In this document: one piece after another, positions 50,411 to 63,165 of the stretch
How the letters are laid out: each line of letters opens with the position of its first letter
Position numbering within the stretch: position 1 is the stretch's first letter
DNA from: Atrichornis clamosus
Taxonomy: Eukaryota > Chordata > Aves > Passeriformes > Menuridae
Assembly: GCA_013400975.1 (NCBI GenBank)
Contig: WBMZ01014153.1
Location: 248,001-312,000, forward strand
Reading direction: 5' to 3'
Length of the DNA stretch: 64,000 nucleotides
The notes under the pieces: model-generated
What the model was told of the DNA's origin: nothing
Database searches by the model: none
Seen by the model: only the letters and a program-made list of their open reading frames with translations
Program-made: the position numbers and the translations under genes

Positions 50411-53400
50411 AGGGGTTCTCTCTTCATCATACATCTTAAGAGTCTTAGGGAAACTCACTTCAAGTAAATTGTCTATGCATGGCAGATGTTCTTACACATG
50501 ACTACACAAGCTTCAAAGACATTTTGAGAAATTAAATTCCTTTAATGTGGTCTAAACTGTCAGAGGAATGAATAATCAGATAAAGCAAAATCTTGCATTT
50601 AGATGATGGTGTATTTGATCATATTTTGTTTTCAGTTTATTAAACTTTTTATATACCTAAAATATTATTATCACATTATTATATGAATTATTATGAATAG
50701 TTTGTGTAGTTGTGAGAGAAAAAAATGCTAGTTTAAAAAGAAAGGTTAGAGATTGCTATAAGAACCTGAAACCAAAGTCTGTGATACTTGACAATTCTTA
50801 TATTACTGCTACATGTTATTAAGGCTTGATGTGTTTGCTGTTAAGCTGTACAGAAAATGATCCTTGTGTTTGCATTAGATCACTACTGTAACAGATTCAG
50901 TCAACTTTGTGAGGTAATAACAGGAGTGATAATAGAACAAAGCTCTTTTTTGCTCTAAACATTCCAGCTTCTATAAAATTTTTCACCTCTGCTGCTTCCA
51001 TGGGATGTTTCCACCTTCCTAAAAGAAAGATGTTATAGTTGGTGTAAGATAAACAGATGCATCCTTTCTCCACTCCTCTTCCTCCTTTTGTACATAGGAA
51101 GCTACAGGGAGAAGCTCTCTTGACTTTCTGAAATGGAAACATGCTGTTGTGGAGAACCGATGAGTAGCATCCTTTCTTCTCCAGTGCTCTCAGGTGCACT
51201 GGGAGGAAGTAAAATGGAAAGACAAAGTTTTGAATATAGATCTGGGTTTTCCAGAGGAGCTTCGGAACGTTATGAAGAAGAGCTCAGTGTCAAAACCTGT
51301 ACACCATGGTCCTGTTTTACAAGTGATACATTATCTGAAACAAGCACAGCATGAAGGGTCTCTGGATATCTCTTTCTCAGGGTTTCTCAGCTCTATCACA
51401 CTGAAAAATTTGTCTTTCAGGGCTTTCCAGGGAATGTGATGTTACATAATCATTTTCAGATGTGAGTTACTGTTGTAGATTATTTTTATTTTACTTCTAA
51501 TAGGATTCTCAGGACTCCCTGACTATCTCTGTATCTGATTATTTTCAGGCTGGAAACGTCATAAATTAATCTCTATGTTTTCCCAAATTGTTTCAAACTA
51601 CTAAGAAGCTTCTGGACAGACACTACACATACATAGAGATGTATGATCTTCTTCTCTAAAAAATAAGGGTAACAATCATTTTGGGTCAAAGAAACAAAGG
51701 AAATCTTACGATCCTATTTAATGGCAACTTCTAAAGGTAAGTGTTGAATTCTCAGATTAGGGTTTGTGGTGTAAGTTTTATTGAAAGTTCAATGTGAAAG
51801 TATATTTTTGACTTCAGTTTTTAAAGGTATTTCTACCTCCTCTTTTTAAGCAGTTCCTAATGGCAGTATCCCTCAACAAATTTCTGACAAAACGTAGTCA
51901 ACTAAAAAATTCCCTCCTCTGGGATTGGTCTATTTCTGCAGTTTTTCCAAAATTAAAAGCAGTTTAAGAAAGAGTTTACAAAAAGGAAAGAGTTACAAAT
52001 TATTCTACTTTGTTAAATGCTAAAGAAACTTTGATTGAATTTCATTTTTGAACAAAATTTACATTAAAACAACAGCTGTTTTATCAGATGTGACTACTGA
52101 ATTACTTTAAAGTTGTGCCTAACCAGTAGCTTAGAAGGGAAGAATGCTCCCTAAAATGACTTCTCACCCAAGTTTCTTCCTTCCTAGTATGCCAAATTTT
52201 TCATGAGAAGGTCTTAATACAAGACCTAAGGAAAAGTTTAAGAAAAGTGGGGAATCTGTATCTGAAATAAGATATATTTTCTTGCTGGCCATGCAGCATA
52301 TTAGTGACAGATATTAGGAAAAAACCTTAATAGTTACAAAGTTAATTTTGTTTGTTTAGTTTTTTTTTCTTACTATAAAGACTATTTTCTGTTGAAACGT
52401 GATGATCCAAGAAGCTGCAAAGTCAGTCATTTACTCCTTTCCATTAAATTAAGAAACACAGTGAAAAAGTAAGAGAAGACTATCCTGATGTCCTGGTGGG
52501 AGCTTGCTATCATCAGGAACAAGCACCTTCCTTACAAGCATTAGGAACTCTGGCATGCATGCCTTCAATGAACATTCAATTTGGGGAAAAAAATATCTGG
52601 AACTACTATTTTATATTCTTCTTTCCTTTTTGTTTTCTATTTTCACATGGCCTATGCTTATCCAAGATTAACATCTTATGTCATTGCTGGAGGATAATGA
52701 GTAAATATGGGAACAAGACTGGGACTGATATAAACTAGTGCCCAAGCTGTTTGTGTTTTACACACAACGCAAAATAGTATCAACCTTTTCTGTTTACCAA
52801 ATATAGATCTACTAAGTACTTACAAAGCAGGGTGAGTTGCAATTAAATCTATTTACCAAAATCAGGCTTGTTTCAACTCATGGATTTGTTTTGAGTTATG
52901 CTATTGACATTACTTTTTGCATAGCTGTACTTGCAATTTCCTTTCTAATTAACTCCTATTTTTAAAAAGCAATCACTTACGCTAAGAGAGGAAACTCTTG
53001 TTTTTGTAAAAAAGCTTCTATCAGTAGAGGTGACTTCCTGAATATAATGCACAGGGTAATTTCATTGCCTTTAATAACTGTTCTCATGGAAAATAATTGC
53101 ATTGATACAGGAAATCCAAAGAAAGTATCCTAATTGTTGAAAAAGGAACATGACAGATTACTAACCTTGGAACACAGGCATAGAAGAGCAAATAGAACAC
53201 TAACCTAGGAAGCCTGGATTTTATTCTTAGTTTGGGTACATTTTTCTCATTATCTTTTTTTCACTGTTCACTTGAGTAAAATATAATTTCCTGGGGTGAT
53301 ATAACACTTATTAAAGGTCTTTTACAGCATTTTTGGTGAGAACCTTTAGATACTAGCACTGTTGATTGCCTCTTTTTCCCACGTTAAGTTAACAAAAAAA

Positions 53401-56400
53401 ATCTTAACAAATGTTTTGTGCTATTCCTTTATATTATAGAAAATAATTACTTTATTTCTTTATCTTGATGCATATTTTTATCACCTGGTGCTTTTGCACA
53501 TATTCTAGCAAGGTGTAAGTAGAGGTTTTTGTATTCTGTTTCTGTGCAAAAGCGTGATGTTCTCAGAGTACATTCAATTAGTGAACTGTAAAATCTCTTT
53601 TATTGCTGCTGCTTTTATGTGTTTTTGAAATTTGCCTTCTGATGATGAGAAACAGATTGTTTGACATTGTCTCTTCTGAACTGTGAATGGTCAGGAGGAA
53701 ACAGTCATGCTTTTTTCTCTTTTCACCAGCAACAGGTGGAGTACTTGGAGTTCATCAGAATCTGAACTCTACTGTTTGAGCTGTGTTTTTTATTTGCACT
53801 TAAAAACACAGTAATTTAACCAAGAAAGAGTGAATAGATTTTAAAACAAACAAAAAAGTAATATTTATCCAATTTGTTTTTGGTAGAGATGGGACTCAAC
53901 CTTTGATAAATCTTTTTTTAAATCTGTTTTGCTTTGGTTTTTTTTCAAATTTAGTCTTTCTTTTTGAATTTGACATCTATGGAACCTATATAGTCTTATC
54001 TCTGCATGACTGTATATCAGGTTGCATTACAAAATTAAAAGCAAAGTATTTTATCTCCATCAAGAAAAAAACTGTATACCTCTCAATTTCCTAAATCTGC
54101 ACTAATTTTCTTTCATGTTATAATACCTCTTTTACCACAGCAAATAGTTTGCTTTCATATCAATAAAAGGAAGAAGAGAAAAGAAAAAAGGAAGCAAGAA
54201 TGGAAATTTAATTTAATTTAAGCTGTATATATTACATGTTGGCATTAATTTTATGTGAGGACTTTTCTGGTATAGCACACTAAATTATTCACTTGAAATA
54301 TATAACTACAGTTTTAGTTTCAAGAAATACCCACTGCCAGTAGTATTTAGTATCAAGAACACCATTAGTGTCAGGTATTTCACCCTTGCATTAAATGTGT
54401 GGGTTACAATTCAAAATGTGAGACTTCAATAGATCAATTTTTTACTTGTACCTGTTTCAGAAACTCTGATTTTAAGCAAGCATTGCAAGCTTTCCATGAC
54501 TCCTTTTTTTTCTGCATACAATAACGTACTTTTTAGTGGTGGGAATGAAATAAAATTGCCATATCTATACTACTGACAAAAGCTGTAGGAACCTCTAAAT
54601 TTTCCAGGCTCTCACAAAAATGGATCCACCTGAAATTCTCTCCAAACACTACAGGGTTAACAGATGCCTCAAGGACTGGTAAATTACATCTCAGCTCTGC
54701 ACTCCCCGGGTGTCTCTCAGCTCTGGTTCATGTGTATCTAAACAAGAGGAAGCTACACAAAGAGAAGAGCACTGCCAAAAATAAAATTTGGAACCAGTAT
54801 CAGCCTCAGGTAGAAATACTGAGTTTAGAACACAATAATTGCCTTTTTCCTGTTCTTGTTCTTGTAAATATATTCATACATATGTATATACATATGCTTA
54901 TAGACACACAAAACAGGAGTTTAGAAGGCAATGATACTTTTAGAAACCTATGCCAGTATTTCTCACTATGATCACATAATGAAGATTGTAGTAGGGTTCA
55001 GAGAAATTGTTTGCTATGCTATTGTGACAGCTACATTTTCATTTCTCTATGGATTATCTATCAGTGCTTTCTGTCGCTAAATATGTAATCTGTGTAGTCA
55101 TAGGTTGGTTGGGTTTTTCCCAATTGACTTCATGTTCCTGGACCATATTTTTTATTTTTAACAAAAGTATGAAGAGTTGTCTGGATGACTTTTTTCAGGG
55201 GAAAGGAGAAGTTGAAGATTTTTATTTCTACATAGTGTTGGTAGACCAAATCTTAAAGGGAAACAAATTTCTTTCAGAATTTACTTTGTCATACAGGCAC
55301 TTCTCTGTGGCCTTTTGGAGAAATCCTACATCCACACAATATTAATTGTTAAAATACCACCCAGAGGGCAAAAGTGCTTTGTAGGCTTTGCTTTTCGTGA
55401 CTTAAAATTTTTGTGTCATGAATATCATGAATGTTGTTACAAATAAACTTGGTTTGTTTACAAGGTTATACCATTTTCCATGTTCCAGTTAAGATGCTCA
55501 GAAAGGTTTTAGAAATCTGTTGTCCTATTCTGAAAAAAATTTCCTTTTCATTTAATTTTAAGTGTATGTGCAACCATATGCACAGTTACCGTGTGTTCAT
55601 CATGAACTAGGCCATAAAACAAAGAATTATTTGTGCTTCCCAGTCCAAATAATTTTAATCAAACAGGCAAACCAGATGTACAGTTTGGCTGTCTCAATTC
55701 ACATTATTTTTCTGTGAATATACTTTAGATAAATAAGAGAAGCTTGCTTCTAAATACATCTAAATATGAAAACTGAAGTGTCAAATCTGTAGTTTCACTT
55801 TTCATCATACCTACGAACAAGACTTCTAACAGAAGTAGCCAAAGAAACCAACTGTTAATGTTTCAGTGTAATAATTTTTAAATTCCTATGAACCAAATGG
55901 GAAAGGCAGGCCTACTTCAACTTTCTCAGTTCTGCAGTGTTGAATTACAGAATCTTTCATGTTCAGTCTCCGTTGTCCTACTTTACTTCATACAGTGAAG
56001 TTCCAGTCCCAAACACTCTTTAATATCCTGTTTCAAAAAAACTAGTTAAAATTCCTAGATCTTGGAATGCCTTTAGAAAATATAAGGTTGTTTTGGACTA
56101 CATTGGAAAATGTTAGTTATTGACAATGGATGCATCATTTTGCACTTTGAGATAAGGAAACACATTTATAAAAGAAGTTCCATTTATATTTTTTATTTTA
56201 TGTTTCACTGTTATAGTGAAACGACTGTTTACTAAGGTGACTTCTCTATGAGAATTAAAACTTTCTTATCAATGAAATTTTTTCCTTCCTGGCCTAAAGC
56301 CAGATGTGCTCATTAAAATCTCTTTAAAAGTTACATTTAACAGCCAGCAGTCATGAAATAACTCACGACTCTCTCAACAAAAATATTACAATGTATTTCT

Positions 56401-57225
56401 CCTGTAATTTGAAGAAGGAATTATGTATAATTCTCTCTGTTTTACATGTAACCTAAGAAAGAATGAGTGATTCTGCATGAGTGTTTCCTGTCACATTGCG
56501 GTACCTTGGGGCTAAATTCACCTACTAGGGATGCAGTTGCAGACTGATGGCCTGCTTAATTGCACATACTAAATATCCAGGTTTATACTACAGATGTAAG
56601 AGGTTTCCATTGGAGAAGTATATCCCGAAGCTTTAACAGAGTTTGTAGATGGTCACTATCAATTATTGAAAGTCCTTAGTTGATATGCAATGCTTTATCT
56701 ATTTGAGGTGAGAGAACAGGGTTGAGCAGCTTTTATGTGGAATGCACAAAAGTCTGCGTGGAGGACTTTGCCTGTGCTTGTGAGAACCTGCTTGTGAGAA
56801 CCTATTGCCCAGTGTGTATTTTACATTCTAGCACTTCATTTGTTAAAGTCATTTAGAGTTAGAGGAGAGGTAATAATACACACTCTTAATAATCCAGAAA
56901 AAAAAAGTCAAAGGGGAAGGCACAGAAAATTAAGCTTCCCTTTGAGACTGGAGACATGAAAATTCACAAACTCACAGATTTACAATCTTTCATTTCTTCT
57001 CCTAATTATTTGCTTATTATTCTTGTTCAAATATTTCAAAAACTCGGATAGTTATTTTTGCTAAGCATGTCACATAATTCTATCTTCCTGTTTGGTACTA
57101 ATGTATACGACAGCTATTTTTCCCACTTCATTAAGGAAGCCATGTCTAATGAAGTCTGCTGCTGTATGGATACTTTATATTGGCTTTTAACAGGCTTAAG
57201 AACGTCGGTGAAGCCCAGTACTCCT
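50411..57225. other. AT-rich non-coding stretch
   Basis: No gene or clear repeat is seen. Two overlapping plus frames at 51133-51439 (73 and 81 codons) lie in a slightly GC-richer patch and look less AT-driven than most. Neither has a recognisable domain or convincing splice sites. A 14-base tandem duplication at 56775-56802 is listed separately. Confidence 0.6.
56775..56802 (+). repeat. Exact tandem duplication of 14 bases
   Basis: tgcttgtgagaacc occurs twice head to tail (56775-56788 and 56789-56802). It is a recent slippage event without evident function. Confidence 0.95.
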
Positions 57226-57277
57226 AGATACCAAAATGGATATCAAAATGACCACCTGGATAACAAAATGACCACCC
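57226..57277 (+). repeat. Minisatellite, 20-base unit, about 2.6 copies
   Basis: Two 20-base units (57238-57257 and 57258-57277) differ at only two positions and share the core caaaatgaccacc. A partial copy with caaaatg precedes them at 57226-57238. It lies 40 bases from the end of the ERVL LTR fragment. Confidence 0.85.
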
Positions 57278-57317
57278 GTTTTTCATGCTGTTCATCACAG
57301 ATACAGTGAAAAACCTA

Positions 57318-57700
57318 TGGTGGGTTGACCCTGACTGGACATCTCATGCTGGTCTTCAACACAGGCTGCAGGGGAATCTCGGCTCTAGCACTTGGAGCAC
57401 CTCCTCCCCCTCCTCCTTCACTCACCTTGGTATCTGCAGGCTGCTTATTTCAAATATTCTCATTCCTCTTCCTGTCTGCAATTCCTGGTGTGCAGAACTT
57501 TCTTTTCCCCTTCTTAAATACATCATCCCAGAGGTGCCACCACTGTCGCTGACATCCTCAGCCTTGGCCAGTGGCAAATCTCTCTTGTAGTTGACTGGCA
57601 TTGGGTCTATCGGACATGGGGGAAGCTTCTGGCAGTTTCTCAGGGAGGCCACCTCATAACCAGCCCTGCTACTAAAACATTGCCACACAAAACCAATACA
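57318..57700 (-). mobile_element. ERVL-type LTR fragment with internal deletion
   Basis: On the minus strand the LTR starts at 57700 (TGTATTGG) and ends at 57318 (gggtcaacccacca). Plus-strand blocks that I recognise from this bird family are tggtgggttgaccctg (57318) and tggagcacctcctccccctcctcctt (57393). The cttcttaaatacatcatcccagagg block follows (57509), then cagccttggccagtggc (57560) and ggcattgggtctatcggacatgggggaagcttctggcag (57597-57635). The last blocks are cctgctactaaaacattgccacacaaaacc (57664-57693) and the terminus. The GC-rich minisatellite-like middle of the LTR is missing. The copy therefore keeps both termini but not the centre. It belongs to the same family as the fragment at 19157-19605, in opposite orientation. 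The frames of 75-101 codons here are by-products. Confidence 0.83.
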
Positions 57701-60700
57701 AAAGCAAAATGCTTTCAAGAAAATTTTAAAAAAAGATTAAGCTGCACATGAAACTGGAGTGGTATGGTACAACTGCAGATATTTTGTAGTGTCATCTTGT
57801 GAAAGAAATAGTTTTATCAGCAGTGGGTTTGTCCTTGAAAAGTGCCTGTTGCATGAGGAAAAAAAAAAATCTATCTTTGCCCAAGTTAAAACTGTAATTG
57901 ATGTTCTTATATAAAATAATTTCTTCTGTACTTATTTTTTTTTAAGACAATATTTATGAACTCTTTATTGCCTTTCTACAGGTACCAACTCAGAGCACTT
58001 CTTGTTTTGTGACCTAAACTCCAACTGTTCTCTGGTGTTATCAGTTGTGTGCTTTCAAAGTAATTTGTGTTCACTAGGCACAGGTATATATTACCTTGAT
58101 ATCTTTCCTTAACTTGTGCTGCTGTACCTTCCTTGATGTATTTCTCACCTGCCTCCATTCTCTACTTTTATGTCATGGTATGTATGACAGTTTGAACTGG
58201 ATTTGTTTGTGTATTTCAGTAAATGCAGACTCTGCCTTGTGTTTGGAGTAATTTTTAGAGAAAATTTCCTTTCAGATTAATATAAGAAAACTTTGATCCA
58301 AGATTTCAATTTGTATGAAGTGGCTTTGGTGATCTAGAGAGTTTCAATAGTCCACTTTTTTTTGTTTTGTTCTTAACAAATTTTAAGAGAGAATTTCTGA
58401 AATTATTTAATATGTATATCCCAGGACATTCCTCTTCCATTCAATCTGCTTTCCAGATATATATAGAAACAAAACTCACTAGTGCTTAGTCTTTACTGGT
58501 AACTTCTGCTATTTTAATACCCCAGATTAACTACTAATTTGAATTAGAATTTGTTTTTCTTTATTATGATTAGTGAAGATGTAGTTATCCTTGGAATTTG
58601 AGAATGTCTGTGCTCCTAGTTCCTCTTATACAAACCAAGCAAAACTAGAGAAACTTAATAACTTAATACCTCAGTTATTAACTACAATTAACATTAAGAA
58701 AGCTTACAAAGCATGTTAAGTAATTTTGACTTCTGTTTTGCCAAACACTTTTAGCACAGAAACTTATTATCATGTCTAATGTCAAAAGAACGTGCACAAA
58801 TATTGCAGTCTTGCAAAGGTGTTTTGCATTACCTCATACAAATTATTTTTATTGGCAGCTAGTTAATTTATTTCAAGATGATTAATTGCTAGATGTATTA
58901 ACACTCCAGCTAGATCTCTGTTGGTGATGTGGAGATTTAGTTGCATACTTTTTCTTAATGATGTAGTGAAATAGAGATATATAGAGTCTTAGCATGACTG
59001 ACAATTCCAATTTTCTGTAATTTGGTTCTGGTGTATTTAGGGATGGTCATATGATAGTTATGACTAAGCATAATAATTCAATTTGTTCTTATTCTGTTTC
59101 TAAGCTGGTAAGGTTCAAACTCAATTAAAGATCAGAAAAAAGAATTTAAGTATTGTGAGTTATCTCTGTGGGTCATCAATTTCTTTACTGAAGTACTTAT
59201 TTTCTGTTAGGTAGAAACACGAGTATTCAATGACACTTTAGTGTGTATTCCTATCTTTGTATCCTTAAGTATGTGTAATCAAGCACAGATGTACTGTCTC
59301 AAGCTTCTGAGAGCTATGGATTGGTTAATAGCCCTTACTTTTTTCTAGAGGTGCTTAACTGCTGTGTAAGTCAAAGAATCATATTTCAAAATAGTTTCAT
59401 TTACTTCCATTCAGTTACTAAACACAGCACTTATTTAATTTGTCCACTTTGTTTATAAATATTAGCTATAGAAAGCAGGAGTCAATACCTTTCTCAAGGT
59501 GGTAATAGAAATGCTTGTCTTTCTTGCCACCTGTTGACATAATACTTAGACAGAACCTAATAAATTTGACCTAATTTAAAAAAAAAAAAAAACCTTCAGA
59601 AAGAACTTGGGGAAAAAAAAAACCAAAAGAAAATTAACCATCTTACAAGAATTCTCTTTGAAATACCTACAGCTTTCAATGCATTTAGTCCATAAGTGTT
59701 AGTTTGTTATCAAGCACATCTTAGGATACACATTTGAATAGAAACTGTTCTAACGACTTTTAGCTGGGGGAGATTTGCATCTCTCCTACCCTCAGACAGC
59801 TGGAGTGTGAGTCCGGGTTCTTCTTGTTCTGGAGTGTACTTCATTCTCTGGTGCAGCCTCTTTCAGGGTGCTGCTGATTTTGGTAAATTGCCATCTCAGT
59901 GCAACAGAGAAGCACCACTCAGAAAGATTTTAGTGATATACAGTTCAGGGGGGACTCCAGTATCCTGATGATGAGCACTACCTTTGGAAAAAACATGCAT
60001 GTTTTATTTACAATTTTTCTTTGGTGATATAAACTAACAGCATACTCATAAATCAGACAGTTTCTAGCAATAGAAATATTATGTCAATGAAAAAGACAGC
60101 AATGTTGAATTTCTAAACCGTTCTGTTCATCCAAGGGGAAACCATTTTCCTTATACAACCCTTTTACTGATGGCCTATTTTAGTTCCATGTTTTCTGCTC
60201 TTACATGTCTGTGTTCCAAGGAGTGTTGTACAGAGACAGGCTGATTTTTAATAGATGATCTGATGATGTTTCTACTGAAAGTGCTTCTGCTAGAAATATC
60301 TTTTTGCTTACAGTTCAGGCAAAGCTGGAACACAATACACTAAAATCACTCTAAATCTGATTTCACACTCTCCAGTTCCTATTCATTGTTTTTCTTATTA
60401 ACTTTAGATAAGATAAAAACACAAGCTGGAGGCACAGTATTTTCCCCGAGATTCTTCCCTATGGATGTAATTTACTAAGTTTAATAAAAACTAAGTGAGA
60501 GAAAAAATTATCATTTGTCTTTCTGTTATCAGGTCATCAGAAGTTTCTTGGAATTCAGCTTTTCCCCATTGTATGCACCAGATAATTTTTTCAGAATTTC
60601 TGTTCTCTCTTTGTGATGCAGAATGGGTTTTAACAGACCAGTGAATCTGTGGAGATGGACCTGAAATCTTCCCTTAAGGGATGTTGACATCAGGTGGTAA

Positions 60701-63165
60701 GACCGAGTGTGTCCCATGTTGCCAAGGAACAGCATAACACCTGCTTGTGCAGGAGGTTGATGCGTGTATTCACAGAGAAGGGAGAACTTTACTGCTCTGC
60801 ACAGGATGCTGTGGGCACATTGGCACACTGAGAATTTACTCTGTGTGATCATTAAGGCAGGTCTCTGTTGTTCAGCACCGCTCTTCTCTGAAGGAGCACT
60901 CTCTCAGGAACACATACTGCCAGTGCCAGCAACCTCTTTGTACTTCTGTTCCCTTTTGCCTTGCTCATACCGACTAATTTTTCCTAAGTTTTCTCCCAGT
61001 GACAGACTGGAAGTCTGATTAGAAAGATACTGCCTGGGATCATGTTTTAGACTAGTGTGGCTCAATGACCATGCTCTACCTCATTTTCTCATCTTCAAAT
61101 GTAAATCTAGGCCATATCAGACACAGCTTGCAAAAGGTACCTTCATAAAAAAGTGTATTTGAAAATCCTGAAGAAAAACTGGAAACATCATTAGGAGTCA
61201 TATGCAGCTTACTATCTGTGTAAGAGTCTCTATTTGTGTTAGTCTCACAATACCTATCTGTCTGGCTACCTATCTTTCAAAAGCTCCTGCTGTCATGTGC
61301 ATGTACCTCTTTGTCAAGACTATCTTTTCTACCTCCCAGAAAGAAATGGACACTCATGAGCAGCCTCTTTGCAGTAGTAAGGAATATCTATTTCACAGCC
61401 TCAGGTAGTCTCAACACAATTGTACTGAATACATGAACAACAAAAGGGGTTTTTTTTGCTTGTTTTCCCTTTGGAGAGTACCAGTGCTTCTTTTCTAACA
61501 TGGTCTTTTTGTGTGTCTGTCAGTATCTTAACAAAATGACCATTTTCTTTAGAAGGAATTTTATTCAAAACAGGCAAAAACCGTTGTAGGACTAATTTAT
61601 TTATACCAAGCACTTAGTTTAATGCCTCTCCTATATTCAAATCTGATTAAAGGACTCGTTTTGTGTGTTCCAGTTTTTATTAGATAGCTATTTAAATCTT
61701 CCTTTTTTTTATTATTTACAGTTGTACTATTCTGGCACCATTTATTTTCCTGGTTATTAGCTGAACACTTTTGTGCTAACAGTAAAAGACTAATGGATTA
61801 TGGGAACAGAGAAGTGGAGAAAGCCTTCTGAAGAAGTCTTTAGCAACCAAATTACAAATAGTTTTCATAAACTGAACAATTTTAAAATTAAAAATAGGCT
61901 TTTAAACTCACTCATCCTGATGGGAAGCTGATGTAAAAACTCCCATATCTGTTATTAAACCAAACTTAACCATTGCCCATTCATTCCAATCTTGCCATGA
62001 AGTATAGTTAGGTCTTTCATACATGTTTTCTGTCTCCTGATAAGCATATCTCCTTTGAAAAACTGTTTATCTCCATGTGACAATTGCAGCTGTGTGTGAA
62101 GTAGTCAGAGGCAAATGGGACATGTCTGGCATCAATCAGAGAGGACTAGTAGTATGACCACAAGACAAAACTCTGCAGATTCCAGTACTGCACAAGACTA
62201 TAGAGAAGTATCTGTGAACAGAGTTTCAGCCATTTTTGGGTGTCAGCATCTCTGATCCCTGACTGCAATCTCCTTGCTGACTGCTTCTTCCCTGTCTCAT
62301 TCCAGCACAAGAGTCTGTACGGACTTTTCCTACTCCCATGTGTTCGATGGTCTCATTAACTCTTATGCCTCATCAAAAGAAGCTAGAGAAAATAAGCAGG
62401 AAGAAGGGGTCAGTGGGAAAGGTTTATTTGGCCTCATTGCCATCTTATGCCAGGTTAAATTGACTGTGAAACTATGACAGTGAGACTAAAATCAACTGAG
62501 ACACTAAGCCAGTCTGATAGCAACTTGCTGCCTTCTTTTTCTTATTTCCATTGTGCGATAGTGACAAGGGTGGGGCATTGTAACCTCCTAAAGAAGAAGG
62601 ATGTGTTTGTTAGTCTCCTTTGGTTTTTTCAGGTGGAAAAAATAAGATTTTAGGTAATTTAGCTGTATCTGATTTTACCTGATAGTTCACTGTTCTCTTC
62701 TGCTTAGCCAGAAGTGAAAATGAATAGCACAGAATCTTGCCATCTTTTAAGCAATTTTTTTTAATATTCTATTGCTAGGGATTTCAAGCCTAAAGGTGAG
62801 CCTAAAATCAGCAAAAATTAATCTGGATCTGATAAATAGGATTGAAATAACTATTTTTAAAAAATCTAGTTTATTTTATGACATTAGGTGGATGTTTTTC
62901 TGTTTTATTTGAGTCTGCATTAAAATAAGTTCAAAAAGTAAGGTATTCTAGTCTGACCTGTGTAAAAACTGACCGAAATCTTTTCCCTATTAATTTTTTC
63001 AGCCTAAGAGTTTTGAAGAATAGTAAAATATACAGTAAAGTTAAAGTGTCAGGGCACTATTGGTTTGACAGTTCTATTGCACACTTTTTGCAAGACCCTA
63101 CCACTGTTTTTCATTGCCTTGCCTTAGCTTTGTCACCAATGAGTGTTTTAAGGTTGCTTCAAGAA
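57701..63165. other. Non-coding stretch
   Basis: No gene is recognised. A poly(A) run of 15 lies at 59578-59592, followed shortly by a second A run near 59613-59622. A 107-codon minus frame at 60529-60852 lies in a slightly GC-richer patch but has no recognisable domain. No LINE, SINE or LTR is visible. Confidence 0.6.
59578..59592 (+). repeat. Poly(A) run
   Basis: Fifteen consecutive A are followed about 20 bases later by another run of ten A. No retrotransposon body is recognisable upstream, so this is treated as simple sequence. Confidence 0.85.
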
